This document shows, piece after piece, positions 53,506 through 63,000 of a stretch of DNA of 64,000 nucleotides. The notes beneath the pieces are model-generated. The model was not told the origin of the DNA. It made no database searches and saw only the letters and a list, made by a program, of their open reading frames with translations. The DNA lies in assembly GCA_038235165.1 (NCBI GenBank), contig JBBSUG010000017.1:1-64000 (forward strand). The letters run 5' to 3'. Each line of letters opens with the position of its first letter. The stretch's first letter is position 1. Position numbers and translations under genes: made by a program. Source of the DNA: GCA-002050365 sp038235165. GTDB lineage: Bacteria > Acidobacteriota > Blastocatellia > Pyrinomonadales > Pyrinomonadaceae.

Positions 53506-54753
53506 TTAAGATGCAAATTCGGTCTTCGTCTGCGGTTCTGCCGACAGACTGTTGGCGATTTCCTGCAAATCGGGAATTTCAAATTTCGTTTTAGTGATGT
53601 CTTCCGGGACCCGATCATATTTCTTGCGGAAGAAACTGAACGCGGGACGCATTCTCGGACTCCCCATCACCCGCAGAGTTCCAATCGCCCAGCGCAGCCA
53701 CGTCGGACCGCCGCGTTGCCAGTGTACCGAAAGCTGCCGCACACCTTCCCCGTCGCCGGTGTCGAAATAAACGCGGTCGAACCATTTTTGACGACCTTCA
53801 GGAAATTCGGAGTAGTTTTTCAGAATCTCCGAAAAAGACTGCAACTGCCGCGAATGAAGCGGCTGTGTGTATTCGGGCATCAGTACGACTTCACTGCGTT
53901 TATCCACCCTGATTTCTTCGGCAAATTCGGCGAAAGTTCGGCTGTTCGTCAAATTAAGCACCGTGTTCGGCTGACAGCCGTGCCGGTCGCCGCCGGTCAC
54001 CAGCGGATAACCGAGAGCTTCCGCCATTTCGATGACGGCTTTATTTTCCGACCACGACCGGAAACCGTTGATTTCCAGAGCGTGAATGTACCGCCCGTGT
54101 TCCTTCAGGAAATTTGTCAACAGCACGGCGTGTCTCTCTTTGCCGACCATTTCGATGTCCCAAATCGGATGATTAAGCACGACTAAAACTTCGGGAATTT
54201 CCCCCAACATCGTGAACATTTCGTTCAGTTTTTCCGTGCCGTGATTCTCTTTGTTAAAGGTGTAATCGAGTAATGTTTTAGTCAGTTGGACGGCATCCTG
54301 TTTCGGCAGGTTATGCACGCCGACGTGAAAAAATCCGTAGTCGAACGGCACCGTCCATTCCAGCGAAATCGGCGCTTTCCCGTTCTCCGTCTGCTCGTTG
54401 ATGACGACGTTGCCGTCAATGCTGTCGTGGTCGGTAATTGACGTGATCGCATCGAGTCCGACCTCGTTCATCTGTTGTTTTTCGAGATTGTAAACTTCCT
54501 GCGGTGTTAGAGGCGGCGACCAGTAGCCGGACGAAAAGTCGGGCGGTCTGCCTTCGCGTTCGGTGTATCTTTCGCGCTCCTTGTTCCAAAAATACGAAAT
54601 GATCGGTAACTTATCAGCGTAATGCGGAACAAAATCGAGCAATTCCCTTGAATATTGGGTGTGGCAATGGAGAGAAACACCTGTCTTGGCTGTGCCGCTC
54701 AAGTCTTTAGCCTGATGCAGAATGTGCAAGCGCGTCTGTTTTAAATTCATCAT
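53506..54753 (-). CDS. PHP-domain metal-dependent phosphoesterase-like protein
   Basis: A 415-residue protein with PHP signature motifs: SLHCHTQYSREL near the N-terminus (paired histidines), ITSITDHDSIDGNVV, VVLNHPIWDIEM and VTGGDRHGCQPN. Together these supply the metal-binding His and Asp residues of the PHP phosphoesterase fold. The C-terminal part (about residues 290-415) has no known domain. The start at 54753 (MMNLKQTRLHILHQ) has GGAG just upstream; an in-frame TTG at 54780 is less likely. PHP proteins next to GT4 genes recur in acidobacterial genomes, which suggests a lipid or sugar phosphate substrate; that is inference. Confidence 0.85.
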   Translation of the reverse strand: MMNLKQTRLHILHQAKDLSGTAKTGVSLHCHTQYSRELLDFVPHYADKLPIISYFWNKERERYTEREGRPPDFSSGYWSPPLTPQEVYNLEKQQMNEVGLDAITSITDHDSIDGNVVINEQTENGKAPISLEWTVPFDYGFFHVGVHNLPKQDAVQLTKTLLDYTFNKENHGTEKLNEMFTMLGEIPEVLVVLNHPIWDIEMVGKERHAVLLTNFLKEHGRYIHALEINGFRSWSENKAVIEMAEALGYPLVTGGDRHGCQPNTVLNLTNSRTFAEFAEEIRVDKRSEVVLMPEYTQPLHSRQLQSFSEILKNYSEFPEGRQKWFDRVYFDTGDGEGVRQLSVHWQRGGPTWLRWAIGTLRVMGSPRMRPAFSFFRKKYDRVPEDITKTKFEIPDLQEIANSLSAEPQTKTEFAS

Positions 54754-55031
54754 TTTTCTCCGTTCAACCGTCTCGGTCAAACCATTAAAACTATCAAATC
54801 GAACTCCTAAAGTAAATTCGTCAGATGTCTGATGACAATGAACTGTTGTCTCTGTTGATTTTGAAAGAATCTCAATTCCCCGTCATTATCAAACTTCCCA
54901 AATTCTAACACACACATTTTTAAAATAAAGATTACAAAAAAAGTTGTCACAAATCGGCAACACCCGGTGTTTTTAACATAGAAGCAGTTATCAACTCCCA
55001 AAATTTATAACACTGTAAGGAGAACGCATTT

Positions 55032-56987
55032 ATGTCTTGGTTATATTCAATTATTTTCGCAAGTTTAGTTTTTTCGGGTGAGGGCAATTTACCGATTCGC
55101 AGTTTTAATTTGACGGATACCAGCGTCAAACAAACAGTCAAAGCAGATGAAACGGAGCGTTTCGAGCAAACTTATCCGCTTAATGCAAACGGCAAAGTCA
55201 GCGTTTCAAACGTCAACGGTTCGATCACGATTGAAACGTGGGACAATCCGCAGGTTAAACTTCAATATGTCAAAACCGGCGGCAGTAAAGATAGTTTGGC
55301 GCAGGTTGACATCAACATCGAAGCGCGGCAGGATGCGTTCCGCGTCGAAACCAATTACGGCACTTACAACGACCGCAAGCAAAGAGGTTACGGCAGTTCC
55401 GACCGGCTGCAAGTCGAATACCGCCTGACGGTTCCGCGCACGGCGGCACTCGACGAAATCGAAACGGTCAACGGTTCGATTAATATTTCAAATGCGGCGA
55501 ACACGACGAAAGCATCGGCGGTCAACGGGCAGATTAAAGCGACCAATCTGCGTGGAACAACTAATCTATCAACCGTCAACGGAACGGTTGAAGCCGATTT
55601 CGACCAGCTTCAGAAAGGCAGCAAAATTTCGCTCGATACCGTCAACGGAACAGTCAATTTAACTATTCCGTCCGATGCCGACGCGGTTCTCAAAGCCGAT
55701 ACGGTCAACGGCAAAATTGACAACGATTTCGGTTTGCCGGTTCGCAAAGGCAAATACGTCGGCAAAGATTTATACGGCAGACTCGGCAGCGGTGATGTCT
55801 ATATCAAACTCAGCAGCGTCAACGGCGAACTGTCAATGAAACGTAAAAACGACGGAAAAAACGTCAATTCGGCGACCGATCTGCTGCCGTTCAAAAATGT
55901 TCAGGACGACGACCGGGACGATGACGACAGCGAAGATTTTTCCGGCGTAAAACCGCCCAAGCCGCCGAAAATGCCGAAGCTGCCGAAAACTCCGAATCCG
56001 CCGTTTCCACCAATTTTCGACAGTTCCGTTTTCGATAACGAGACGCGCAAACAAGTCGAACAAGCGTTAAATGAAGCGCGGAAAGAACTGGGCAAAATCA
56101 CTCCTGAAATGCAAAAGCAAATCGAGGAATCAATCAGAGCGGCAAACGCCGCCATCAAGGTCAAAGACTTCAATGTCAAAGAGATGCAGGAGCAGATCAG
56201 GCTGGCGCGGGAAAAATATCGGGAATCGGCGGCGCGAATGTCGAATACTTTCTGGTCGCCGAACATCGAAAAAAAAAGTGAATCTTTTGCCGTCACGGGG
56301 ATTCCCAAAGTGACGATTGAAGCCGGTGGCGGCGCGGTCAGTGTGCGCGGTTGGGACAAACCGGAAGTTCAGTATTTTGTAACGCGCATTTCCAGAACGT
56401 CTTTTCAAACACCGTTCGATTTTAAGGCTGAACAAAACGGGCAGGACATCAGCATCAAAGCTGTCGGCGGTGCAAATACGGCAGGTTTTAACGAAGCCGG
56501 GACGATGCGCTTGGAAATTTACGTACCGAAAAAGTCGAATCTCAAAATCGTTGCCGGCGGCGAAATTCGGCTTGAAGGAATTACGGGCGAAATTGATTTA
56601 AGCGGCGCGGACAGCGCGATCAATGTGCGCGATGCGGGCGGCAAAATTCAAATTGCCTCAAACGACGGTGAGGTTCGCGTGATCGGGTTTCGCGGCGAAA
56701 TCTCGGCGAAAAGCTTTGACGGGGCGATTGCGCTGGAAGGCGATTTCCAAAAACTTTCCGCGCAAACCTTCAACGGCAATATAATTTTGACGCTGCCCGA
56801 CGGCGCAAACATCAATATTGAATCAAACCAAGACAACGTTCAAGCCGACGGCATCAGGCTTGCAGCGACCGGCAGCGGACAAAATGTCCACAACTGGAAA
56901 GTCGGCGGCGGCGGCGCGAATCATCGTCTCAGCACGACGGACGGACAAATTTTTATTCGCAGCGCAGGCATCATAAAAACAAACTGA
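55032..56987 (+). CDS. DUF4097 protein with two strand domains and a proline/helical linker
   Basis: A 651-residue exported protein with a strong ribosome site (AAGGAGA). A short hydrophobic N-terminus (WLYSIIFASLVFSGEG) is followed by a DUF4097 domain made of recurring VNG strands (SNVNGSITIETW, ETVNGSINISN, STVNGTVEAD, DTVNGTVNLT, DTVNGKID). A linker follows with an acidic run, a proline stretch (about residues 310-335, KPPKPPKMPKLPKTP) and a charged helix (about 340-400). A second DUF4097 domain completes it (about 410-651; GGGAVSVRGWDKPEVQYFVT, GEIDLSGADSAINVRDAGG). The double domain contrasts with the single domains at 2210 and 3047. It is divergent from the PHP gene. Function unknown. 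Confidence 0.82.
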   Translation: MSWLYSIIFASLVFSGEGNLPIRSFNLTDTSVKQTVKADETERFEQTYPLNANGKVSVSNVNGSITIETWDNPQVKLQYVKTGGSKDSLAQVDINIEARQDAFRVETNYGTYNDRKQRGYGSSDRLQVEYRLTVPRTAALDEIETVNGSINISNAANTTKASAVNGQIKATNLRGTTNLSTVNGTVEADFDQLQKGSKISLDTVNGTVNLTIPSDADAVLKADTVNGKIDNDFGLPVRKGKYVGKDLYGRLGSGDVYIKLSSVNGELSMKRKNDGKNVNSATDLLPFKNVQDDDRDDDDSEDFSGVKPPKPPKMPKLPKTPNPPFPPIFDSSVFDNETRKQVEQALNEARKELGKITPEMQKQIEESIRAANAAIKVKDFNVKEMQEQIRLAREKYRESAARMSNTFWSPNIEKKSESFAVTGIPKVTIEAGGGAVSVRGWDKPEVQYFVTRISRTSFQTPFDFKAEQNGQDISIKAVGGANTAGFNEAGTMRLEIYVPKKSNLKIVAGGEIRLEGITGEIDLSGADSAINVRDAGGKIQIASNDGEVRVIGFRGEISAKSFDGAIALEGDFQKLSAQTFNGNIILTLPDGANINIESNQDNVQADGIRLAATGSGQNVHNWKVGGGGANHRLSTTDGQIFIRSAGIIKTN

Positions 56988-57003
56988 CTTTTGTCTTAAC
57001 ACT

Positions 57004-57116
57004 AATTTTTTCAGCAGCTTAGAATGGCGACGGCGTAAATCGTTCAACCGTTTCAGCAGGTCATTTTCAGACGGCGGTTCGAGTTCAACAGAAGTGCGTT
57101 CGTTCGTCTGACCGAA
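57004..57116 (-). pseudogene. possible gene remnant in the spacer
   Basis: On the reverse strand the frame after a TAA (57117-57119) reads 38 codons of protein-like sequence (TNERTSVELEPPSENDLLKR, LNDLRRRHSKLLKKL) with genome-like codon use but no ATG at its head, and then runs into the antisense of the DUF4097 gene. It could be the relic of a coiled-coil protein. The rest of 56988-57249 shows nothing recognisable. Confidence 0.2.
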
Positions 57117-57249
57117 TTAAGATGTAAGAAGATTTGACGCGAAGTTTTTTGAAACTTTTCGATTTACACTGCGTTCTAATTTGAACGGGCAATTTGATCT
57201 TGACTCCCGCTCAAATTTAATCACCCTTTTTCCAATCGAGGTAAAAACA

Positions 57250-59745
57250 ATGAAAAAGTTTTGCGCTTTTTTAGCTATTATATTTTTTACAACCTACGTT
57301 CAAGCGCAGCCTTTGAATGCCAATGTTTCCGCAGACACGGGAAATAAAAAACAAGGTTCTACCGAAACTTCCAAACTGAATCTTCCGCCCGAAAAGGCAA
57401 AGCCGGTTGATATTCCTCTAATTACAGCACCGCCGGTGATTGATGGAAAACTCGATGATGAAATTTGGAAAACCGCCGCCGTCTTTAAAGATTTTTATCA
57501 AACATCGCCGGGTGTCAACATCGCTCCTTCAAAACCGACGGAAGCGTATTTGACCTACGACGAAAAAAATCTGTATATCGCCTTCAAATGCTGGGATGAA
57601 CCCGGCAAGGTTCGCGCCACTGTCGCCAAACGCGACGGCGTGTTCGGCGAAGACAACGTGCGCGTTTTTCTCGACACTTTCAACGACCAACGCCGCGCTT
57701 ATCTTTTGGGCTGGAATCCGCTCGGCATTCAGCAGGACGGCATTTACACCGAGGGGCGCGGAACTGATTTTTCGGTTGACATCGTGATGGAATCGAAAGG
57801 CGTGATCGAAGATTGGGGATGGTCGGTCGAAGTAAAAATCCCTTTCAAATCACTGCGTTACGCTTCCGGCAAAGGCAAGTTGTGGGGTTTTAACGCGGCG
57901 CGAAATATTGATCGTTTCAACGACGAACTCGATTCGTGGATGCCGGAAGACCGCAATATTTCGGGTCAGCTGATCCAGTATGGCAAAATTGCCGGTCTCG
58001 ACGATATTAAATCCGAGCGCACTTTGGAAATTACGCCGAGCGCAACGCTCTCCGAATCAGGCAGACGGTTCGCTATTTACCCGAACACCTTTGCTTCGGA
58101 CAGATTCGTCAATCAGCCGATTAAACAAGACATCGGAGTCACGCTGAAATATACGATCACGCCGAACATCACGCTAGACGCGGCGTATAACCCGGACTTT
58201 GCCGAAATCGAAGCGGACGCGCCGGTCGTCACGGCAAACCAACGGTTCCCGATATTTTTTCAGGAGAAACGTCCTTTTTTCCTCGAAGGCGCGGATATTT
58301 TCCAGTCGCCGCTGCAAATTTTTTACTCGCGGACGATTGTTGACCCCGATCTGGCGGTAAAATTGACCGGAAAGGTCGGTAAAACTTCGTTCGGTTTTCT
58401 CGCCGCTTCCGACAAAGCTCCGGGAAATTATGATCTGGACGACCGCAGCAATCCGGCTTTGCGAACGCGCATCAGCGAATTTCTGGACAAGAATGCAACT
58501 TTTGGAGTGGTTCGCATCAAACAAGATTTCGGCAAGGAAAACAACATCGGATTCTTCGGCACTTACCGCAGTTTTCCCGAACAGCACAATATTGTCGGCG
58601 GCTTTGACGGGCGGCTCAAACTCAATCAGCAAACTACGTCGCAGTTTCAAGTGGTCGGAACAAATTCACGGCGGTGTTTTTTTAATAATACATTCGAACC
58701 GACGCTCAATCCGTTTCAGACCGGGCGCAACCGCGACATTTGCGGCGGTTCGACCTACAATCAATACCGCACCGGCAACGGTTTGGGCTACACCTATAAC
58801 CTCGATTACACGGAAAAAAATCGCGGATTCTACTTTGAAGCCAGCGGTCGGACCAAAGATTACCGCGCCGATGCCGGTTTTACGCGCCGCACGAACACCA
58901 ACCGAATGTTTCTCGCCGGACGGTTAAGCACCGAGCCGCGCCCGAAAGCAAAAATAGTCCGGTTTAGCTGGCGACCGTCAATTTCAACGGCTTACGATTG
59001 GCAGGGGCGTTCGCAGGATCACGGGATCAGTTCAAGTTTCAATTTTGAATTACAACACAATACTTCCGTCAATTTTGAAACCGGCATTTCATACGAGCGC
59101 ATCTTTGAAAGTGAATTCGGTTTGCGGCGTTCCCCGCTCAGAAACGGCGCGTTTTTCGGTTCGTCGGAGCGTTCGACGTGGCAGCAATATGTCAGCGTCA
59201 ATGCTGACAGACAGTTTAATAAAAGATTTTCAATCGACGTATTTGCCGGGTTTATCAACAATTCCTTCGACTTCGATTTCGGCGGCGGAAACCGCTATCC
59301 GCGCGTCAGTTCATCGGCGTTGTCCGGCGACGGCAGGCTCGACCCCGGAGCGGGCAAACAATTCGATGTGAGTGTTGGAGCCGAATATAAACCGATTGAC
59401 CCGCTGCGAATTTCGCTCGAATATTCTAAAAGTAAATTAACTAGAAACGACACCGGGAAGACGGCGTTCGATTCGAATATCGTGACGCTGCGTTCGACTT
59501 ATCAATTCACCAGATTTGTGTTCACCCGTCTGCGGGTTGATTACGATTCGCTGTCATCAAACTTCGCCGGACAGTTTCTCGTCGGCTATAATCCGAGTCC
59601 CGGGACGGCGTTCTATGTCGGCTACAACGACAATTTTAACTACAACGGTTTCAATCCCTACAACGGACAGCTCGAACCGCAATTCGCCCGCAACGGTCGC
59701 ACGTTTTTTATCCGAGCTTCGTATTTGTTCAGAAAAAGTTTCTAA
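57250..59745 (+). CDS. DUF5916 outer-membrane protein with CBM9-like domain
   Basis: An 831-residue exported protein. The signal peptide is MKKFCAFLAIIFFTTYVQAQ; this start has GAGG upstream and is preferred over an in-frame start at 57181. A family-9 carbohydrate-binding-like domain occupies about residues 55-250 (APPVIDGKLDDEIWKTAAVF, YLTYDEKNLYIAFKCWD, DNVRVFLDTFNDQRRAYLLG, GWSVEVKIPFKSLRYASG). A long C-terminal DUF5916 beta-barrel region follows (FPIFFQEKRPFFLEGADIFQ, then amphipathic strands), ending in RTFFIRASYLFRKSF, whose last residue is Phe, as expected for an outer-membrane barrel. A role in polysaccharide or glycan binding at the surface is plausible. Confidence 0.85.
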   Translation: MKKFCAFLAIIFFTTYVQAQPLNANVSADTGNKKQGSTETSKLNLPPEKAKPVDIPLITAPPVIDGKLDDEIWKTAAVFKDFYQTSPGVNIAPSKPTEAYLTYDEKNLYIAFKCWDEPGKVRATVAKRDGVFGEDNVRVFLDTFNDQRRAYLLGWNPLGIQQDGIYTEGRGTDFSVDIVMESKGVIEDWGWSVEVKIPFKSLRYASGKGKLWGFNAARNIDRFNDELDSWMPEDRNISGQLIQYGKIAGLDDIKSERTLEITPSATLSESGRRFAIYPNTFASDRFVNQPIKQDIGVTLKYTITPNITLDAAYNPDFAEIEADAPVVTANQRFPIFFQEKRPFFLEGADIFQSPLQIFYSRTIVDPDLAVKLTGKVGKTSFGFLAASDKAPGNYDLDDRSNPALRTRISEFLDKNATFGVVRIKQDFGKENNIGFFGTYRSFPEQHNIVGGFDGRLKLNQQTTSQFQVVGTNSRRCFFNNTFEPTLNPFQTGRNRDICGGSTYNQYRTGNGLGYTYNLDYTEKNRGFYFEASGRTKDYRADAGFTRRTNTNRMFLAGRLSTEPRPKAKIVRFSWRPSISTAYDWQGRSQDHGISSSFNFELQHNTSVNFETGISYERIFESEFGLRRSPLRNGAFFGSSERSTWQQYVSVNADRQFNKRFSIDVFAGFINNSFDFDFGGGNRYPRVSSSALSGDGRLDPGAGKQFDVSVGAEYKPIDPLRISLEYSKSKLTRNDTGKTAFDSNIVTLRSTYQFTRFVFTRLRVDYDSLSSNFAGQFLVGYNPSPGTAFYVGYNDNFNYNGFNPYNGQLEPQFARNGRTFFIRASYLFRKSF

Positions 59746-59757
59746 ACGTTTTTTCAA

Positions 59758-59808
59758 AACAGGCGCATTGTAATCCTTTGTATTTTCAAAGATTACAATG
59801 CGCCTGTT
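59758..59808. terminator. long perfect hairpin after the DUF5916 gene
   Basis: An 18-bp perfect stem (59758-59775 with 59791-59808), extended by CTTTG/CAAAG around one bulged base. No T run follows on the forward strand, so it is either a terminator of imperfect form or an intergenic repeat. Confidence 0.6.
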
Positions 59809-60064
59809 CTAATGCCCGACCCCAAATTTCCGGCTTTCTAATAACCCGTCAAACTTTCTGCTTTATTCGCTTTATCCATCGCCGATTCGTTCGTTTTCGC
59901 GGTTTTCAAGAATTACTCAAGTTTAATTCAAGAAATGCTCAAGTCTGATAATTTAACCTTTTAGCAACATAGAAATTAAAAATTAATTTAAGTGCGGTTC
60001 CTTCCGAACCGGAGTTATTCGTTTACTTTCGGCAGACATTTTTTGCTTTTGGAGGAGATTGGGA
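59809..60064 (+). promoter_or_regulatory. upstream region of the M36 peptidase gene
   Basis: No gene is seen. The region has three spaced TCAAG words (ACTCAAGTTTAATTCAAG at about 59915-59932, then GCTCAAGTC), a small hairpin CGGTTC-CTTC-CGAACCG near 59993-60010, and the strong ribosome site GGAGGAGA about 10 bases before the ATG at 60065. The TCAAG words could be an operator, as inference only. Confidence 0.35.
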
Positions 60065-63000
60065 ATGAAATTAAGTACAAAACATATTGGAAAAAATTTA
60101 AGGTTCGGGCGGTTATATGCGCTCACGGCAGTTTTAGCCGTGATGATTATGATCATACCTTCCACAACTTTCGGCATATTAAACCTGTGGGACAAACCCC
60201 AGAATCTGCCGGACATAGACAATCGCGCCGGTTTGATTGCACCGACCGCCGCGCAGTTATCACAAATTCAAAGTCTCGGTGCGCGAGCCGAATGGAATCG
60301 GTTCGGCACAATCAAGACATTGGTTAAAGACGGTGGCTACATCTCCACCGGGATTACGGGCGAGCCGGTCGCGGCGGCGCGTGAATGGATTCGCGTTAAT
60401 CACGAACTTTTCAAGCTCTCCGAACAAAGCGTTGCCGATTTAGTATTGGTCAACGACGGCAAAATGCCTTACAACGACGCGCATTTTGTTCTTTTCCGCC
60501 AGAGTTTCGGCGGTGTCGTGCCGACGCAGGACGGTCAGATAAATGTTTCCATCGTCAATGGGAACGTGTTTCACGTCTGGTCATCATCAGCGGGCGATCA
60601 GGCGGCTCCCGGCGCGGCAACTTTAACGCCATTGCAGGGTTGGTTAGCGGCAGCAACTAATATCGGACGAATAATTCCGGCGGCTGATATTTTGAGCGTC
60701 GCGCCGGACACGAACAACAACTGGACGTTGATTCAGGTAGCCGGATTCCCGCAAGTTCAGCAAGTGCGTCTCACAGCGATACCGACACCGCTCGGCGGAG
60801 TACGTCCGGCTTATGAAGCAAACGTCGTTTATAACTCGGGACATATTTCAGAGGCTTATACAGTTTTTGTAGATGCCCAATCGGGGAATATTTTACGGCG
60901 GATGAACCGCGTTAATTATCTCAATGCGCCGCCGCCGCCGCCGGAAACCGCAACTTTTCAGGGCGAATATCAGCCGCAGGTATTTCCGTGCGGCGGAACC
61001 GTTAATAGTTTCACGGTTCCGGCAGGTAAAACGCGCATTGCAGTTCAAGCAACTGCTGCTGTGGCAACCAATGATATAAAAGTCCATCTGTTATATAACG
61101 GCTTGGAAGTTGCTTCCGAAGATACCGGAATCAGCAGCGAGGCTTTGAATTACGCTCCGGCGGGCGGTGTTCCGGCGGGCGCATATCAAGTTAGAATTTG
61201 CCAAACGACCAACACGATGGATGTGCCGCAAACCGCTCCGTATAGCTATGTCGGCACATTTACCACCGATGACACGAACACGCCGAATGCCGGCATTCCT
61301 TCGCCGCGCTGGAGATACCACACGGCTTACCCGGATTTGGATTTCATCAATACGGATCTGCGCCGCATTTTCGGCTGTTGGCAGATTACACCCGGCGGCA
61401 CGGTGCCGGCGGCGTGTGTCCGCGACGAGCGCAACATCGCGGCTCGTGCGCCGTGGGATTATGATTTTAACGCCGGAACTTTTACCGGCACGACGCGCGG
61501 CAACGCGGCGCAAACCGCCGAATCGTGGGGCAGTCCGCTGACTCCTTCGACACCGTATGCGCCGACGAGTGCGACGCGCGATTATAATTTCAGATGGACG
61601 AATCATTGGAACCGGACGAAGTGCGATCCGACGATTTTGGTTCACACCGGCACGTCCGGTGCTAATGTTGCTGACGATGCCGACATTGATGCGTCAATCG
61701 TGCAGCTTTTCGTTACTCATAACCGCTTTCACGATTGGTCGTATTATCTCGGCTTTACCGAGTCTAATTATAACCTGCAAAAATCAAATTTCGGCAATAC
61801 TGATGCGACCCGCGAAAACGACCCGGAAATTGGCAACGTCCAAGCCGGAGCAGTTTCAGGCGGTGCCAACGGAATGTATATGGGACGCGATAATGCCAAC
61901 CAAATCGCTTTACAGGACGGCGTTCCGGGGATCACCAATCAATATCTTTTCCAGCCGATTGCCGGTGCTTTCTATGCGCCCTGCACTGACGGCGATAACG
62001 ATGTCGGCATTGTCGGACACGAATACACGCACGCGATTTCCGGTCGAATGGTCGGCGGTCCCGACGACGGCTTGTCCGGCGCACAAGCCGGTTCGATGGG
62101 CGAAAGTTGGAGCGATTTGGACGCGGCGGAATTCGAGAACGCTTTCAATTATGTTCCGCAGCAAGGCGAAAATAAAACCGCCGTCGGAATTTACGCGACC
62201 AACAATCGTAAACTCGCTATCCGCGATTACAATTTGGAAGAAAATCCGCTTAATTACAGCAACATCGGCTTCGATACGCCGGGACCCGAAGTTCACTCGG
62301 ACGGCGAAGTTTGGAACGCCGTCAACTGGAATGTTCGCCAGGTCCTGATTAATAAATATAACTCGCAGTATCCGTATTCGGATATAGCCGCACGGCAGCT
62401 TTGCGCCGAAGGCAAGAAAAATCCGGCGGACTGCGCGGGCAATCGCCGCTGGATTCAGATTATGTTCGATGCGTTTCTGCTGCAGCAGGGCGCGACGAGT
62501 ATGCTTGATGCCCGCGACGCTTATCTCGCGGCAGATGTGGCGCGTTTTAACGGCGCGAATCAAACTGAAATGTGGCGCGTTTTTGCACAGCGTGGAATGG
62601 GAATGCTCGCCAATTCCAACGGAACGGCTGATGTTACGCCGATTCCTGATTTTTCGTCGCCGCTGGAAAATAATGCGACCGTAACTTTTAATGTTTCGGC
62701 GAAAGACGAAAGCAATCAACCGGTGACGAGTGCGAAAATTTTTGTCGGACATTATGAAGGACGCAGCCGTCCGATTGCCGATACTGACCCCGCAACCGTA
62801 GTTTCGGGAACCGACCCGCGCTCGAATATCAATGATAACGTCGCCAAATTTGTTCCCGGAACGTATGATTTCATCGTGCAGGCTCCCGGCTACGGAGCGC
62901 ATAGATTCACGAGAACATTTGCAGCCGGTGAAAGAGCGACGGTAGAATTTACGCTGCCGACCAATCGCGCTTCGGCGACGAAGGGTGCCGCCGTTATTAC

